In this document: positions 1 through 11,315 of the stretch, one piece after another
How the letters are laid out: each line of letters begins with the position of its first letter
How positions within the stretch are numbered: the first letter of the stretch is position 1
Source of the DNA: Brevipalpus yothersi
Taxonomy: Eukaryota > Arthropoda > Arachnida > Trombidiformes > Tenuipalpidae
Assembly: GCA_003956705.1 (NCBI GenBank)
Contig: QZCP01000101.1
Span: 62,001 to 126,000 of the forward strand
DNA length: 64,000 nucleotides
Direction of reading: 5' to 3'
Program-made: the position numbers and the translations under genes
The notes under the pieces: model-generated
What the model was told of the DNA's origin: nothing
Database searches by the model: none
What the model saw: only the letters and a program-made list of their open reading frames with translations

Positions 1-1178
1 TCAAGTATCAATCAACCAACGAAAAAAATCATCAACTTCTTCATCTGTATTCCATTTCCACTTGGAATAGAGAGAAAAGTGTAAAGTATCTAGTGCATTT
101 GATCTGATTGAGAGTGAAATATTCTTTTTTCCATGTTCAACTGATAGCTGTATGTACCGAATGAACGTGTAGTATGTAGCTCATCTTATGGATATCAATT
201 CAAGAAACGTTGACTTCAGGATGAGAGAGAGAGAGAGAGAGAGCGAAAGAAGAATCTCTTCTCAAAGATTACCTTCTGATCATTAGTAACCATACCAGAA
301 CGGTGACTGTTTTGGTAAGATTCCAGAGCAGCTTACAGATCAGATCGCAGGAAAGGATCAAACTTGAAGTCATTTCGCCCCTTCCTTATCCCATCCAGAA
401 GCTTCCTGGCCACTTTTTTTCCAAATAGTTATCAATCGAAAGTTTGGCAACATAACAGGAAATCTTTTTCGTTCTCTCATGAAAAATTAGGAGATGAAGA
501 AATTTTCAGCCATTTCTTCCAACTTCTCATCCGTTCTCACCCTTCATGGATCCCAGATCCTAATTTTTTTTCCTCTTCCTCTCTCCATCTTTCCCATCTG
601 CCGCCGCTGCACTATTGAATCGAAATAGTGGATTAATAAATAATGACCAAGGTCTCTATCTCTCTAACTTATTTCAAGGAATCTTTCTGTTTTTCTCTCA
701 CGAATAACCGTTAAACTATACAAATAGAGTGGGAAGATCTATTGTGATAAAATATTCTGTAGAAAAATTTTTTCTCCACCACTTACACAGCTCACCTAAT
801 CGTCTTATGGTTGCATGAAAAATTTCGATTCAGATGTACATGTAGATGATGAGAAACAGTTCCTTCACTCAATAGTCTGTATATACATCACCACCAGAAC
901 ATATATTCATTCATTCACCACTTTTTTTTTCGCTCTCAAACCTGGTTCTTAGCCTGGGGGCGAGACTCGCAGATCAACTCTCCGCTCGGTGCGCGGCCAC
1001 AAGTGAACACAACAGTAAAGTTTCATGTTGTAAAGTGTATCTATCAAAAGTAAGATGTCAGTTGAAGAAATGGACGGACGTTTGTGTTTTGGTTTGAAAA
1101 ATATTATCACCATTCCATCATAATGATTGTGATTTGATAGTGTTGTTCAGGTGTTCTAGTACAAATCGTTTTCCCAAT
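1..1178. other. 5' flank and probable 5' UTR of the first gene
   Basis: I see no supported coding sequence here. A (GA)n tract lies at 223-243. A GC-richer patch at about 940-1010, just before the first gene, may be its core promoter. A possible untranslated exon ends before GTAAGA at about 1050 and could join the TTGTTCAG acceptor at about 1150, which would give a short 5' UTR intron. This is weak, because neither a TATA box nor a clear initiator is visible. The open frame at 364-618 starts only at TTG and is rich in Ser, Phe and Leu from pyrimidine runs, so I do not call it a gene. Confidence 0.4.
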
Positions 1179-1592
1179 ATGTTCGAGCCCACATATGAAC
1201 CATCCCATATTCATCAACATGTGTACAACGATCCGTTGACTTCTTATCTGCCCATGGATCCGTTCAGTTTATATAATCAGCGAACACCAAGAAGATACTT
1301 TTCTTTGGGCTGTATCAGTTGTACAATTGCTGGGTTTGTCTTTGTCATCGGTTTGGTTTTAATGGTTTGGGGATCTTCTCCTCATGAGCCTGATGCAATA
1401 TGGATTACTGGAATAGTGTTTCTTTTTCTGGGAGGCTTCCTGTTCTTCCTTGGAATTAATTCGATTGGAATTTATCTCTCCAGAGAGGATCGTCGAAAGC
1501 GTGAACTGGAACGGGCCAGAACAAGACATTATGCTGCGAGTATATCTTCAGCTCGCAGTATTCGATCGAGTGACATATATCTTATCGAGTGA
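1179..1592 (+). CDS. small two-helix membrane protein, unknown function
   Basis: A 137-residue protein read from ATG 1179; the frame is open further upstream but only from a non-ATG codon. I do not recognise the family. Residues about 1-42 are polar and rich in His, Tyr and Pro. Two long hydrophobic segments follow, about residues 43-66 (LGCISCTIAGFVFVIGLVL) and about 73-96 (GIVFLFLGGFLFFLGI), joined by a short acidic loop (SSPHEPD). The C-terminal tail is basic (REDRRKRELERARTRH) and Ser/Arg rich. The likely topology is a helical hairpin with both ends on the cytosolic side, as in many small TMEM proteins. Stop at 1590-1592; AATAAA occurs near 1975. Coding status rests on length, composition and a clean hairpin, not on homology. 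Confidence 0.55.
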   Translation: MFEPTYEPSHIHQHVYNDPLTSYLPMDPFSLYNQRTPRRYFSLGCISCTIAGFVFVIGLVLMVWGSSPHEPDAIWITGIVFLFLGGFLFFLGINSIGIYLSREDRRKRELERARTRHYAASISSARSIRSSDIYLIE

Positions 1593-2172
1593 TCATTGCC
1601 ATTTAATTTCATTACGAATCACTCTACCATCATCATATCAATTATTCAAGGTGTTGACGGAAGTGATGAATATGTTCAGCTGAACTCTTTAGAAGACAGC
1701 TCGATGATTGCGGGTGTTATCCAGTGTTTAACAGATTCTTGGAATTCATTTGTAATTAAGATATTCACGCTTAGGCTCGGTTTAAGCTTGAGTAAACTTT
1801 GTTCGTCTGACTCCATCGTCGATCGATATGGGCATATTCTAAATGACCAGATACAATCTATTTTCACACAGAGTTCAGGAAAAATTTATTCAAAAATATA
1901 TATAAACATTTGTTATCCATTCAATCAGTGTATAAAGCATCATCGTGTAAATATAATATGATCATTGAATAGATGTTGATGAATAAATTTGTGATATCGT
2001 TGAAAAATTCGGATATTCGATGAATGAGAAAATATAAGAGTGAGAAATCATGTCTCAGAATGAACAATTTTGACTTCGTGTAACACCCCTGAAGATAAAT
2101 CAACTGTAACTCATCATATGAAGGGAGATGAGAGGATACAGAAAATTTCAATCTTGATGAGTATGACCAATT
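1593..2172. other. 3' UTR / intergenic
   Basis: Sequence between two converging genes. It is AT rich, and an AATAAA near 1975 could serve the + strand membrane-protein gene. Short open frames at 1596-1961 (+) and 1676-2151 (-) lack ATG context and family features. I see nothing else in it. Confidence 0.4.
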
Positions 2173-2960
2173 TCACTGACTCAATTCATCGTCAGAAGTT
2201 TCCAGGACAGGCTTGATTGAGGATGGTTCCTTGGTTTCTGATAGATCGATTGAGCTGGATGTTTCCCTTTTCCTTCGAGCTCGCCTGTTTTGGAACCAAA
2301 TTTTAACCTAAATTGGAAGAAAGAATGGAGCTGAGAATAAACCACAAGCACAATAGGGGTTCTCAGAGAGCCAGTCAACAGAAGATTGTGAGCGATCAAT
2401 ACTTTTCAATCTTTTCAAGTGTGAGAAATGAATTAAAAGTCCGATTATGTATCAGTGTATCTAATGATGTAGGATGAAAATCATTTCATCCGATTATCAC
2501 TCTATTCAAATATGTTTTAAACGAAATACAAGTAAACAAGCAAGTTTGCATAGAAGTAAGGAATGAACCACAGTTGTAACTCATGTTGCGTATAGAGCTC
2601 ATGTGAATGTACACTGTATGAGCCATTGAGCATGAAAACTTATCTAATCCGGATGATGATTGTCATAGATCAGGTCTACTCACTACCGCTATTCATACCT
2701 GAATGTCTGGCCTATGAGTCGAAGGGCATAAAATTTATCAGACAATAGAGGATATGAGTAGAACTTTCTCGTTGAGTGAATTTTCGAGTTCATTGCGTCT
2801 TTTCAGTCATCATAAAAAAATGCAAAGTCCATATTACATATCATCAAAAAGAATTTGAAAGAAAGTTTGACAAGCCATAAAGTGTGTTTGTGTGTGTGTG
2901 TCTGTCTGTATCTTTCTATCGACCATATTTCGGAATTGAGGTAATGAACTCAATGAGAGC

Positions 2961-3007
<47 letters not shown>

Positions 3008-3324
3008 CCCAAACGAAGAGCGAAAAAATATTGAGTCAGCATCTCGATTGAAGAGAGGCAAAATTGTATCAATATTGTTTCCACTTGATTGAGCATCTTG
3101 TGGTTACGGATGCATCCATTTTTCATAGAAAAGAATACTATTCTAGAATTGAATCCACCTTTTAGGCCATCTCATTCCCCCTGAACTTCTTCCCAACCAT
3201 TTACAACGGTATAGGCTAGAATCGTGACATGTAAGATGAGACGTTCACTTTGTTGAGGGATTAGCGTCTAAAAGAAGAGGGTCAAAACGATAGGACATTC
3301 ACTAGTGGTCAGGCAGGGGAAAGC

Positions 3325-3381
<57 letters not shown>

Positions 3382-6300
3382 AAATGGACAAGCGAATACA
3401 ATGACCCAGTGTCTGTCCTGTGGAATAGAAATTATTCAAGTCCTACTAAACTCATTCTATCAATCCGCTTGTCCATTTATCTCATAGAACTGTCTCTGTC
3501 CTCATGTTCATAAGCGTCTGTTAGTGTATGTATAATATCGTAATGCTCAATGGAGAATAGATAAAATCTATGGAGATTATTACACAAATTGCGACCGATA
3601 TAGCAATTCGAGCCGAGAGTTTGATGTAGTTGAAATAATGAAGTTCAGATGTTTGTTCAAACTTTAAGTCTCTTTAAGGAACATTCAAACTCAGCCAGCG
3701 CGTGTGATACTACTCATTCAGAATTGAGAGAGCCTAGAGCTCGAAAGCGAAAGGATGTGATTATAGTGCGAATAATACAGGCTAGATATTCAAATGATCA
3801 GGATCGAGACCTGGATTAGCCAAGTAATGCAGGAGACAATACAGCGTAGAGTGCTCAGTTGGCAGGTAATACACGTTCATGACAATAGCTCATTATCAGT
3901 CAGGATGGTCACACTTGGAGTATGAGTTACTATCCATTCATAGTGTATACAAAGATAACTTACCCTATTTTCTGGAATGCTCAACTGTTTTGAGAGTTTC
4001 CAAACTTCTTGACTACTCAAATAGCTTGTTTCTTTGAATTTCTCTTCCAACGCTTGAATCTGCTGGGTAGTGAAAGGTATTCGAGGACCTCGATTGAAAG
4101 CTCTGGATTTATCTTCACATTCATGAGAAGTGGGTGTAGAAGCTGAAATAAATTAGAAATGAGAAAGTTATTCCTCTCATCAGCTCAGAAAAATGGATTT
4201 CAACAAGAAAGGAACTGAGAATCAGATTTTAAATGTTCAGTTCTGAAGTCTTAACAACTCTTTTCTTTTCGAGGGAAGGAATTTCTTCGTTCAAAAGAAC
4301 AAAATTAGAAGAATTCTTTCCCGATATTAAGGGGAAAAAATTGAATGCTGCTCATCAAACAAAAGCTATCGAATGATCGGGAAGTTTCATCTCCTCCATC
4401 ATCGTTAAGGACAAACATTTTTGTAATGTCATATGGAACAATGCTCTCGGAATGGAAAATCTGATTGAAAGGAGTTATCGGTGCGTTAGCCTGAGGAGAG
4501 CTAGTCAATCGGATAAGGAGTCTTAAAGACACCCAATTTGATTGATAAGTAAGGTATCAACAGCGAAATCTTGAGAAATCGCCCTTCATCACTTCCTTTC
4601 AGTTCTAGAAAAATTTCCGTGATTAGAAAATGTTTCTAATGAACAAACTCATAGATCTCATAGAGTACACCCCCCAATTACAGGGAAGTAGAAGGTAGAA
4701 AATTGAAATTTTTGGAATGTTAGAAGATAAGGTTCTTGGGCAAGATGAACGTTGACAATAGTTAAAAGAAGCTGAAGGGTTATAAATGAAATTAATGAAG
4801 GAAGTTGAGAATTGAAATTGATTGAATTCTTGGCTAACAATAACTGTAAAAGGAACAGTATGGCTCTCAAATCATTCCATCAGTTGACGATTTTCAGAGA
4901 AGGTAAAAAACTTTCAAAGTAAATTTCAGCAATATGTTATTAACTATTTGAGTTTCCAACGAATTGAAGGGAAATTAGGGTCATATCTCATATAACATTC
5001 GAAATTCTTATTTCAAGTAGCGAATGAGCTAAGTTATGCCACAAGATAATAATTGGAAGAAATGATCACTCGTCTTTGCATGCAAATTTTCCAAAACTTG
5101 GCAGTCAATCACAGCAAATTAGTGAAAACGGAAAACATTGAATTTCATTAATAATAATTGATTAGTTCTTTCATGTAGGGAACAATTTTCAACTCGAAAC
5201 TTGATTGAAAAATATTATCTCAAGTTTACTTACTCAATGGAATAGCTTTAGATCGCTTGGATCGAGTTTTCGGAGCTGAAGATGAAGGTGGAGGTGGAGA
5301 TGAAAATTTTTCACGTGTCTGAATTTTTCCAGTCTTTTTCTTCTTTTCAACTTTCTCCAGATCATCTTGTTTGGCATTACGTCTGGATTTGATTGGTTTT
5401 TTTGGCTTTTCCACTACCTTTTCGAACGATTCTGATTCTGATTCCTTGAGAATCGATTCAACCCGAAAATCGGTGAGTGGCTTGGAGGATACATGAGAGT
5501 AAGTAGAAAAATTGGCTCCATTCCTGCTGAAAGGATTGAAAAATCGAAATCTCGAATCAACATGATGAATCGGGGGTGGAACAAGTGTTCGATGGAAACT
5601 TTCACTGTCCGAAAAAGGGTGAACATTTATCATAGATATGGAAGTATAACATGGCAAGAAATCATCAATTGGATTCAACATTGTGACATCAAAATCTCAA
5701 GAGTACAAAAATTGTAAAAGATACCGGTGAAGAGGACAGGGACAGAATAAACTTCGATCTCATCGATTTCAATCATCTATTCTATAGCTTCAATGTACAC
5801 ACACCTAGTTTCTGCTCCCGGGACCCGATTGTGAGTTCGATTTTCACAGAGAACTCAAAACTGTCCTCTAGTTCCTGCCCTCTCACCTTGTGGACAGGCC
5901 CTAGAATTTAGGCGTTCATTTCAGTTAACATTTGAAACTGTCACTAACACTAGGGAACACAGTCTAGTACATATTAAAGCACAAAGTTCACGGCATCAAG
6001 ATGTTCAGTTAGGACGGACTTGAGAGCGGGTCAATTTCTTCTCACCCCTCAAGAGACTAGCCGGTGAAGGTGACCGATTCATGCTTGACATAATTTGTGA
6101 TGATAATTCATCTCGAATTTTGCTCTCAGCTATGTGTATCACATGGGATAAAATTTCCTGTGATGATCATGGCAAATGAGAGGTATCGCCAAAGTTTGAC
6201 CGAATATATTGTTTTCGCCAAACAAATGTGCTCAAAATTGCACCCAAGAGGTGAAAATGGATGAAGTGGAAAATATCAAACTGAACATGTTAGTATCTGT

Positions 6301-6845
6301 TTACCGTTTGTGAGAGAAAAATAATTGGAGCTGATCATATTACGTGAATATTTTGGTGAGCAACAAATTCGATGAGATGGACAGATAGATGTGGTAAGCT
6401 GATGATTTGACATTCAATCTGGAAGCCAATCATTTGATTATAGACAGAGCTAAGAGAATGATGATTAAACCCTAATCAATACCTAATTAATCAATAATCA
6501 ACAAAAAATCAATATTTCAGTATTTCTGATCTACCAATGCGACATCTGAGGATTCAGTCTTAATTCAGGTGAATCAGAGAATGATTTTGGAGGTACATAA
6601 CAGAGATAATTCAAATTATCTACTTACTGATTGGTGTTTGTCCGGTCTTTGAGATAGGTTTTGGGACTTTTCGGCCTACCAATGACCTGATCAAACAATG
6701 ATTCAGCACGAGTCTTTGATTTGTGTTCCTGGAAAGAGTTTCAATGTATTTTCATTTAAATCAGTCCACCTCTTTGCAGAATTGATCAAAATCAAAACTC
6801 ATCAATGATCATTTGTGAAGATGATGAAATTCAGCTACTTACCAT
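2173..6845 (-). CDS. NK/Msx-like homeobox transcription factor
   Basis: ANTP-class homeodomain protein, a sequence-specific nuclear DNA-binding factor. Preferred model, five coding exons: 6843-6845 (ATG only), 6628-6728, 5234-5604, 3964-4142, 2173-2307; 262 residues, all junctions GT-AG and in phase. Homeodomain at about residues 175-233: it starts NRGPRIPFTT, has L16, F20, W48, F49, N51 and R53, and recognition helix VKIWFQNRRARRKR. An intron falls between homeodomain positions 44 and 45, a classic site. A DFRVESIL motif (about 80-87) resembles the Groucho-binding eh1 motif of Msx/NK repressors. The linker is Lys/Glu/Ser/Pro rich and basic. Alternative: start at ATG 5681 inside an extended third exon, 253 residues, with an in-frame upstream stop. 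I prefer the longer gene because 6628-6728 is open, has good splice sites and joins in frame. The subfamily (Msx, Msxlx or other NKL) is unsettled. Confidence 0.82.
2962..3005. repeat. (GA)n microsatellite
   Basis: Perfect GA dinucleotide run of about 44 nt in the last intron of the homeobox gene. A (TG)n run lies just before it at about 2886-2901. Confidence 0.95.
3328..3380. repeat. (GA)n microsatellite
   Basis: Perfect GA run of about 53 nt, in the same intron. It ends one base before the left arm of an inverted repeat. The Arg-Glu repeat frame across it is an artefact. Confidence 0.95.
3382..3478. repeat. inverted repeat, possible hairpin
   Basis: The word AAATGGACAAGCG at 3382-3394 recurs as a perfect 13-nt reverse complement at 3466-3478, separated by 71 nt. 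A few further bases outside the arms (GAG/CTC) also pair with small bulges. It lies in the homeobox-gene intron next to the GA tract. It could be a microRNA-like hairpin, a small transposon remnant or chance; the loop is longer than a typical animal pre-miRNA loop. Confidence 0.5.
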
Positions 6846-6999
6846 ACTCAGCGATGAGAAAATAGAATCACATTAGAGGGCACAATTACCCAAGGTGAGA
6901 AACCGTAGACAAGTAGCATTAATCGATTTGAAACACTATTGATAAGACACACTCCTTGATGGTATATTGATCACTTGAATAATTAATAATCGGTCAACA

Positions 7000-7708
7000 A
7001 TCAACAATTAAACGTGTTGCAATCTCAAGTTTGTAACTTAAAATTTCAATTCGCGCTCAAAAAAATCGGCTAAAAAGCGCCATCTAATACATGGATTTTC
7101 TACTACTGGTTCGAAACTTTTTCCGTTGTTAAGTGATCTGACTTGAGTCAGTCTAAGTTGAGTCAGATTTCTGGTATGGACTTTCCCTATTAGAAAAGTC
7201 CTAGAGCTGTGAAGATTATGAGATTAGTCAAGATTTCAAACATCATGGGCAATCTTTCTTGGCTCTCTGACACTGTGACTCGCAATAGAACTGGAGACTT
7301 TATCATTCAAAGTTCATTAGAATGATAATTGACAATTTTTTATGAGTTTTTTATGCTTTTATCTAGTTGAACTTCAATATTTTCTCATAGAATTCGAGCT
7401 ATTTGAACTTGTATCATAATACCGTATGTTTTCGATGGAAATTTCGTTTCTCTCGACATCACTGATCGTCTGGGAGCAGACGATATCAAGTCAGCTCGTC
7501 AAGATATTAATAGTATTAATAGTTTTCATTAGGTGTCAAGGAAGGAGAAGCTGATTTATGATATTAATTGAATTCCTAAAAAATTACGAGAAGATGATAA
7601 GAGATGTTGGATGATGTTCCATTAACTTAACCATAGATTGGCTCCAACAATAGGGGCAATAATTGTTTTAGGTGAGCATCAATCAGATGAGGATGTTCTT
7701 GGAAACTA
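7000..7708. other. intergenic
   Basis: AT-rich spacer between the homeobox gene and the microprotein gene. A short + frame ending at TAG 7530-7532 (about 7425-7532) reads like real protein (DGNFVSLDITDRLGADDIK) but has no ATG and no obvious partner exon. It may be a decayed exon. An AAGCGCC word lies near 7075. Nothing else is supported. Confidence 0.35.
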
Positions 7709-7905
7709 TCAAATAGTTCCACCTTCAGCTTCATAAACAGCTTCCGCTTTAATTGCTTCCTCCGGGTCGTCATCACTCTTGAAACCAATACATTGTTCTA
7801 TCAATTCTAGGGTTAAGTTCTGGTGAAACAAAATAGACAAAAGTTGATCGAACAAATTGTCACCAATCAGTGGTTACAAATTAGCCCTACCTCAAACTTC
7901 TCCAT
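7709..7905 (-). CDS. two-exon acidic microprotein, unknown
   Basis: Coding exon 1 is 7891-7905 (ATG GAG AAG TTT GAG, then GTAGGG); exon 2 is 7709-7819, after a pyrimidine-rich TTTGTTTCACCAG acceptor. Joined in phase 0 they give 41 residues beginning MEKFENLTLELIEQC and ending YEAEGGTI. It is acidic, with a likely amphipathic helix in the first half, and has no signal peptide or membrane segment. The intron is 71 nt, typical of this window. I do not recognise it; it could be a true microprotein or the 3' end of a longer gene with upstream exons. The frame is open for about 24 nt above the ATG and then meets a stop, which favours this start. The EndoG-like pseudogene starts about 250 bp away, head to head. 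Confidence 0.45.
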
Positions 7906-8156
7906 CGAAATTTGTTGTGTTACACAAAAATCAGCTATTTTTTATCAATTTGTTGTCTTTCGTGGATGTGATATAGTTTCGATCCTAGTCAGAATCGAAA
8001 CATCTGAGCCATCTAATCTCCACAATCAAGATAACTGACATTTTCTTTTTTCTACCTGAAAGAAAAACATAGACAGCAGTTCAGTTTGAATGCTGCAACA
8101 CCAGATATTCCTTCGCCCGATGTTGCAGTGCCTCCGATCATCGAGCACTCATCGAA

Positions 8157-9077
8157 GCCACTGGACAACAAGCTAGAGTTCGAGCTCGAGTTAGCACAAT
8201 CATGAGGCATGGGTATCCATGCTCTGATTCACTACGAACATTTGACAATTTTGTTCTCTCTTATGATCGTCGATTGCGAGCTTCTGGGTTTTCGAACATA
8301 TGACTCCAGAGAGTGTTACCTACAATCCTGAGATCAACCGTCAAAAGTGTGATTTTTTTTAAGATGAGGCTATCCATCCGTTTTTTCGGGCCAAAAATGA
8401 TGACTTCAAAAGAAGTGGCTATGGTAGAGGTCACCTTGCTTCTGCTGGCAACCATCGTCTTTCTCAAGCTCATTGTGCCCAAACTTTTGTTCTTTCCAAC
8501 ATATCACCACAAGGTGAGTATACTCTAGGCTGACAATTTTAATCGAAAATTATATTTTTTCTTATCAAACAGTCGGCCGTGGATTCAATGGAAATGTATG
8601 AAATCGTCTCGAAAGATATGTGCGCTTTCGTGCAAGACGGTCAAAGAATTTATGATCATGCACTGAACCCTTATATCTACCGAGGTAATTTGGCTCGCCA
8701 AAAGATCATTCTACCAGTTATCTCATACAATACATGTATTCTCTTACTCTCAAGGTTCGAAAATGGAAAGAAATACATTAAATATGAAGTTATCGGTGAA
8801 TCAGATGTATCTGTTCCAACCCACTTTTTTTAAAGTTATTCTCGTAGAAAATAAGGATGGTTCTTTTGAGCTAGAATCATTCGTTATTCAAAATCGAGCT
8901 ATGGATGACAATATCATTTTGGAAGCCTTCCATGTTCTCTTAGAAAGTATAGAACGAGCTGCTGGCTTTCTGATATTCGATAAGGTCAAGTCTATTAAAT
9001 CTGTCAACGAAAAAAAAGCATATACAAATGTTTTTGAAAAAAGAATGCCAGAAAAATTAGAGAATAATTTAAAATAG
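8157..9077 (+). pseudogene. endonuclease G-like pseudogene, introns retained
   Basis: Relic of a DNA/RNA non-specific nuclease of the EndoG/EXOG family (mitochondrial ββα-Me nucleases). Recognisable blocks, in order: VSTIMRHGYPCSDS, VLSYDRR, EHMTPES, NPEINRQKCDF, DEAIHPFFRAKNDDFKRSGY, RGHLASAGNHRLSQAH, FVLSNISPQ, NRLERYVR, CTEPLYLPR, GKKYIKYEVIG, VPTHFFKVIL, GSFELESFV and ESIERAAGF. Two introns with consensus ends survive (8514-8572 and 8685-8754), so it is not a processed copy. Lesions: a frameshift at about 8283, TAA at 8360-8362, TGA at 8599-8601 where the family has Trp, TGA at 8653-8655, and a seven-T run at 8825-8831 that shifts the frame. The DRGH catalytic motif reads GRGH (8423-8434). 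The C-terminal part is still open to TAG/TAA at 9077. No intact copy is present in this window. Confidence 0.85.
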
Positions 9078-9493
9078 CTATTTAAAATTTTCATTGTCGT
9101 TCAACATTATTCAATAATCATCAGCATTGTGAATATTTTTATTTATGAAGTGAGATGACTGATAAAAAAATTAAGACCCTAAGTTAAAACTCTGACATTT
9201 GAACATACTTTGCTCCCTATCTCTACTCTGCTACCGAATTGCAGGCTTCATGGGTGTGATTAAGAAGATGGAATTGAAGATCAGTTGGATCAGATTCCAA
9301 TTCCAGATTCCAGTCAAATTGAGAAACGCTGAGGGGATTATTGCACTTAGTTGATTCAAATTTCTATCATCATCAACAGATCGGAGTTCATCAATGACTA
9401 AAACTGGTTGGCTATTTGATAAAAAGTGTTGAAAAATATTTCAACAAATCTGATATTCTATCTATCCTGTTCTAGACTCGAGCTCAGATGTGG
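9078..9493. other. intergenic
   Basis: Between the pseudogene and the 3' end of the first carrier gene. A short + frame at about 9267-9332 reads DGIEDQLDQIPIPDSSQIE before a stop. It looks protein-like but is unsupported, and may be another decayed exon. No other feature seen. Confidence 0.35.
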
Positions 9494-10651
9494 TCATTTG
9501 GAATTGCTACTATGAGCTAGCTTGGACCCTTCAAAGTCCACACTAAATGCTCTCTGTAGCATTTCATAAGTTAATAAGGTGAAGCCAAATTGAGTCGAGC
9601 TACGAATCACTCGTGCAGGACCACCTTTCCAGAAGGCAGAGAATCCTTCTTCTTTGTAAATTTTTTTGGCAGCATCAATAATACCAGTATAAGTAGTTTG
9701 ACCTTCTCTGGCTTGCACTTGGAGTCTTGTTTTTATCACATCAGCCGGGGCTACGAAATATGAAGCTGGTACTCCTAGTGAAGAAGAGAAACTTTAGAAT
9801 GGGCCTAAAATAGGAACTTTTTACCAACCAGCAGCGGTTGCAGCCAGAAGCAAGGAGCCAAGGCCAATATAGCCATTCGAGTCAGTCAAACGACTCTTAA
9901 AATTTGCATAACAGGGAAAATAAATGGCTGAGAAAGGCCCAACTCGGAGGAAAGTTGCAGCAGAGCCCTAAGAGAAGTGTTAAAATGAGCGAAGAAAATA
10001 CAATTGATGATTTCCTGAGAACATACCCTGAACAGTCCTTTGAATCCCAGTTCTTTGGTCACTGAATATGCTGTCACTCTAGGACCTGTTGAAACTTCAC
10101 CGGCAACTTGGAGACGAACTTTAACAATTTCTAAAGGGTTAGTAAATACAACTTGGGAAGCTCCGGCCTATAAATAGAATTTTGATTACCATCAGAGTTA
10201 CCAAATTGGGTAATATGGTCATAAAATTTCTCTTTTGATTTATACTTACGCAGAGACCAGAAAAAATTTCCGCTGACAGAGTAATCTCATTGTTTTTGTC
10301 ACTCAATTTACCTCTAACAAAATCGTTAACCGCTAACTTAATTGCTTTTTCTGGACAAACACCGACCAATTGAGGTAGAAGACCCCCATATAGTCCTAAT
10401 ACTCCTTCATGTGTGATCACTTTTCTGAAACAATCGAAACTATTACGATACACTAACTCACATCCTTTTAAACTCGTTCTTTGATTTTGCATTCGAGTTT
10501 TAACTAAATCAATTGGATAGCTCACAAATGCTCCAGCAGCTCCAGCAATTGAGCCCAAAGTTAAGCGGTATAAATTCTCTAAAACTTGAATAAATACACC
10601 TCTGGACACCTCATTGGGAGGTATGTCTTCTTCGACCCCGGGATTCACCAT
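9494..10651 (-). CDS. aralar/citrin-type mitochondrial carrier without EF-hands (copy 1)
   Basis: SLC25 inner-membrane carrier most like the C-terminal carrier half of the aspartate/glutamate carriers (SLC25A12/13), which exchange mitochondrial aspartate for cytosolic glutamate. Exons 10250-10651, 10027-10167, 9829-9967 and 9494-9774 give 320 residues in phase. All three SLC25 signatures are present: [16 protein letters not shown] and PADVIKTR. Other family words are [29 protein letters not shown] and [13 protein letters not shown]. The EF-hand N-terminal half (roughly 300 residues in animal AGCs) is absent; ATG 10651 opens directly before the carrier domain. The third donor is GTTGGT, weak compared with GTGAGT at the same junction in copy 2. 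The helix-4 region reads [13 protein letters not shown], with Val where AGCs have Asp. It may be functional, but substrate and Ca control cannot be assumed. Confidence 0.85.
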
Positions 10652-11315
10652 ATGCTTACAAATAATCCACTTGGTGTTTCGAATGATGAATCAAATGAAC
10701 TTTTTGATCAGAGACTCTCTGACAGAGAGTAAGTTTACACTTTGTTATGATACAATGTAAACATGATACGGCCACAGCGTCCTCTGCTTACATCATCATT
10801 GCAACACGATATTGCACACGATGAACTTTTGGGATACTGTTTCATCACCGCTTTTGAGCCCAAAATGAACCCACTTTGAATAGGAATTTCAAAATTCAAA
10901 ATTTGTGAAATAGATTCTCCAAGTCAAAGTAATGTAAGATTTTTAATTGTATGTTGAAGCTTGATTGGATGATTAAGTTCGAAGGTTGACTAGTATCACA
11001 AACAATTCAAAGACTTACAAGTTAGAAGCAGAGAATGAGAGTGATCATTCTCCCACCACCAAGCAAGTAATAGGTTTGACTTAAAAGGCACCATAATAAG
11101 GCTAGTGAGACCAATGTTCGGTAAAATATGGATTTCAATGAAGCAATACTGTTGAGGATGCTGTTGCACCTAATATCAAAAGTTCAAAAGTTTGATTGCT
11201 GAGTTGTGTCACTCATGATTCGCGCTGATATTGATACGGGTAAGATTGTGGTAAAAATATTTCTATTCAACGATCTATTGCTCTATTCATCCTAACCTAG
11301 AACTAAGCTCGGCGA
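10652..11315. other. spacer between carrier copies
   Basis: Must hold the promoter of copy 1 and the 3' end of copy 2. A minus-strand frame at 11022-11168, preceded by a TATTAG acceptor-like site, would encode 48 mostly hydrophobic residues with a membrane-like segment (TLVSLALLWCLLSQTYYLL) before a stop. It has no ATG and no clear upstream exon, so it is only a candidate terminal exon or relic. Confidence 0.3.

Noticed and set aside
364..618. 84-codon open frame on +
   Set aside because: Starts at TTG, is built from pyrimidine runs and has no family feature.
7425..7532. Protein-like frame on + (DGNFVSLDITDRLGADDIK)
   Set aside because: No ATG, and a stop lies just upstream. No acceptor or partner exon found; kept only as a possible relic.
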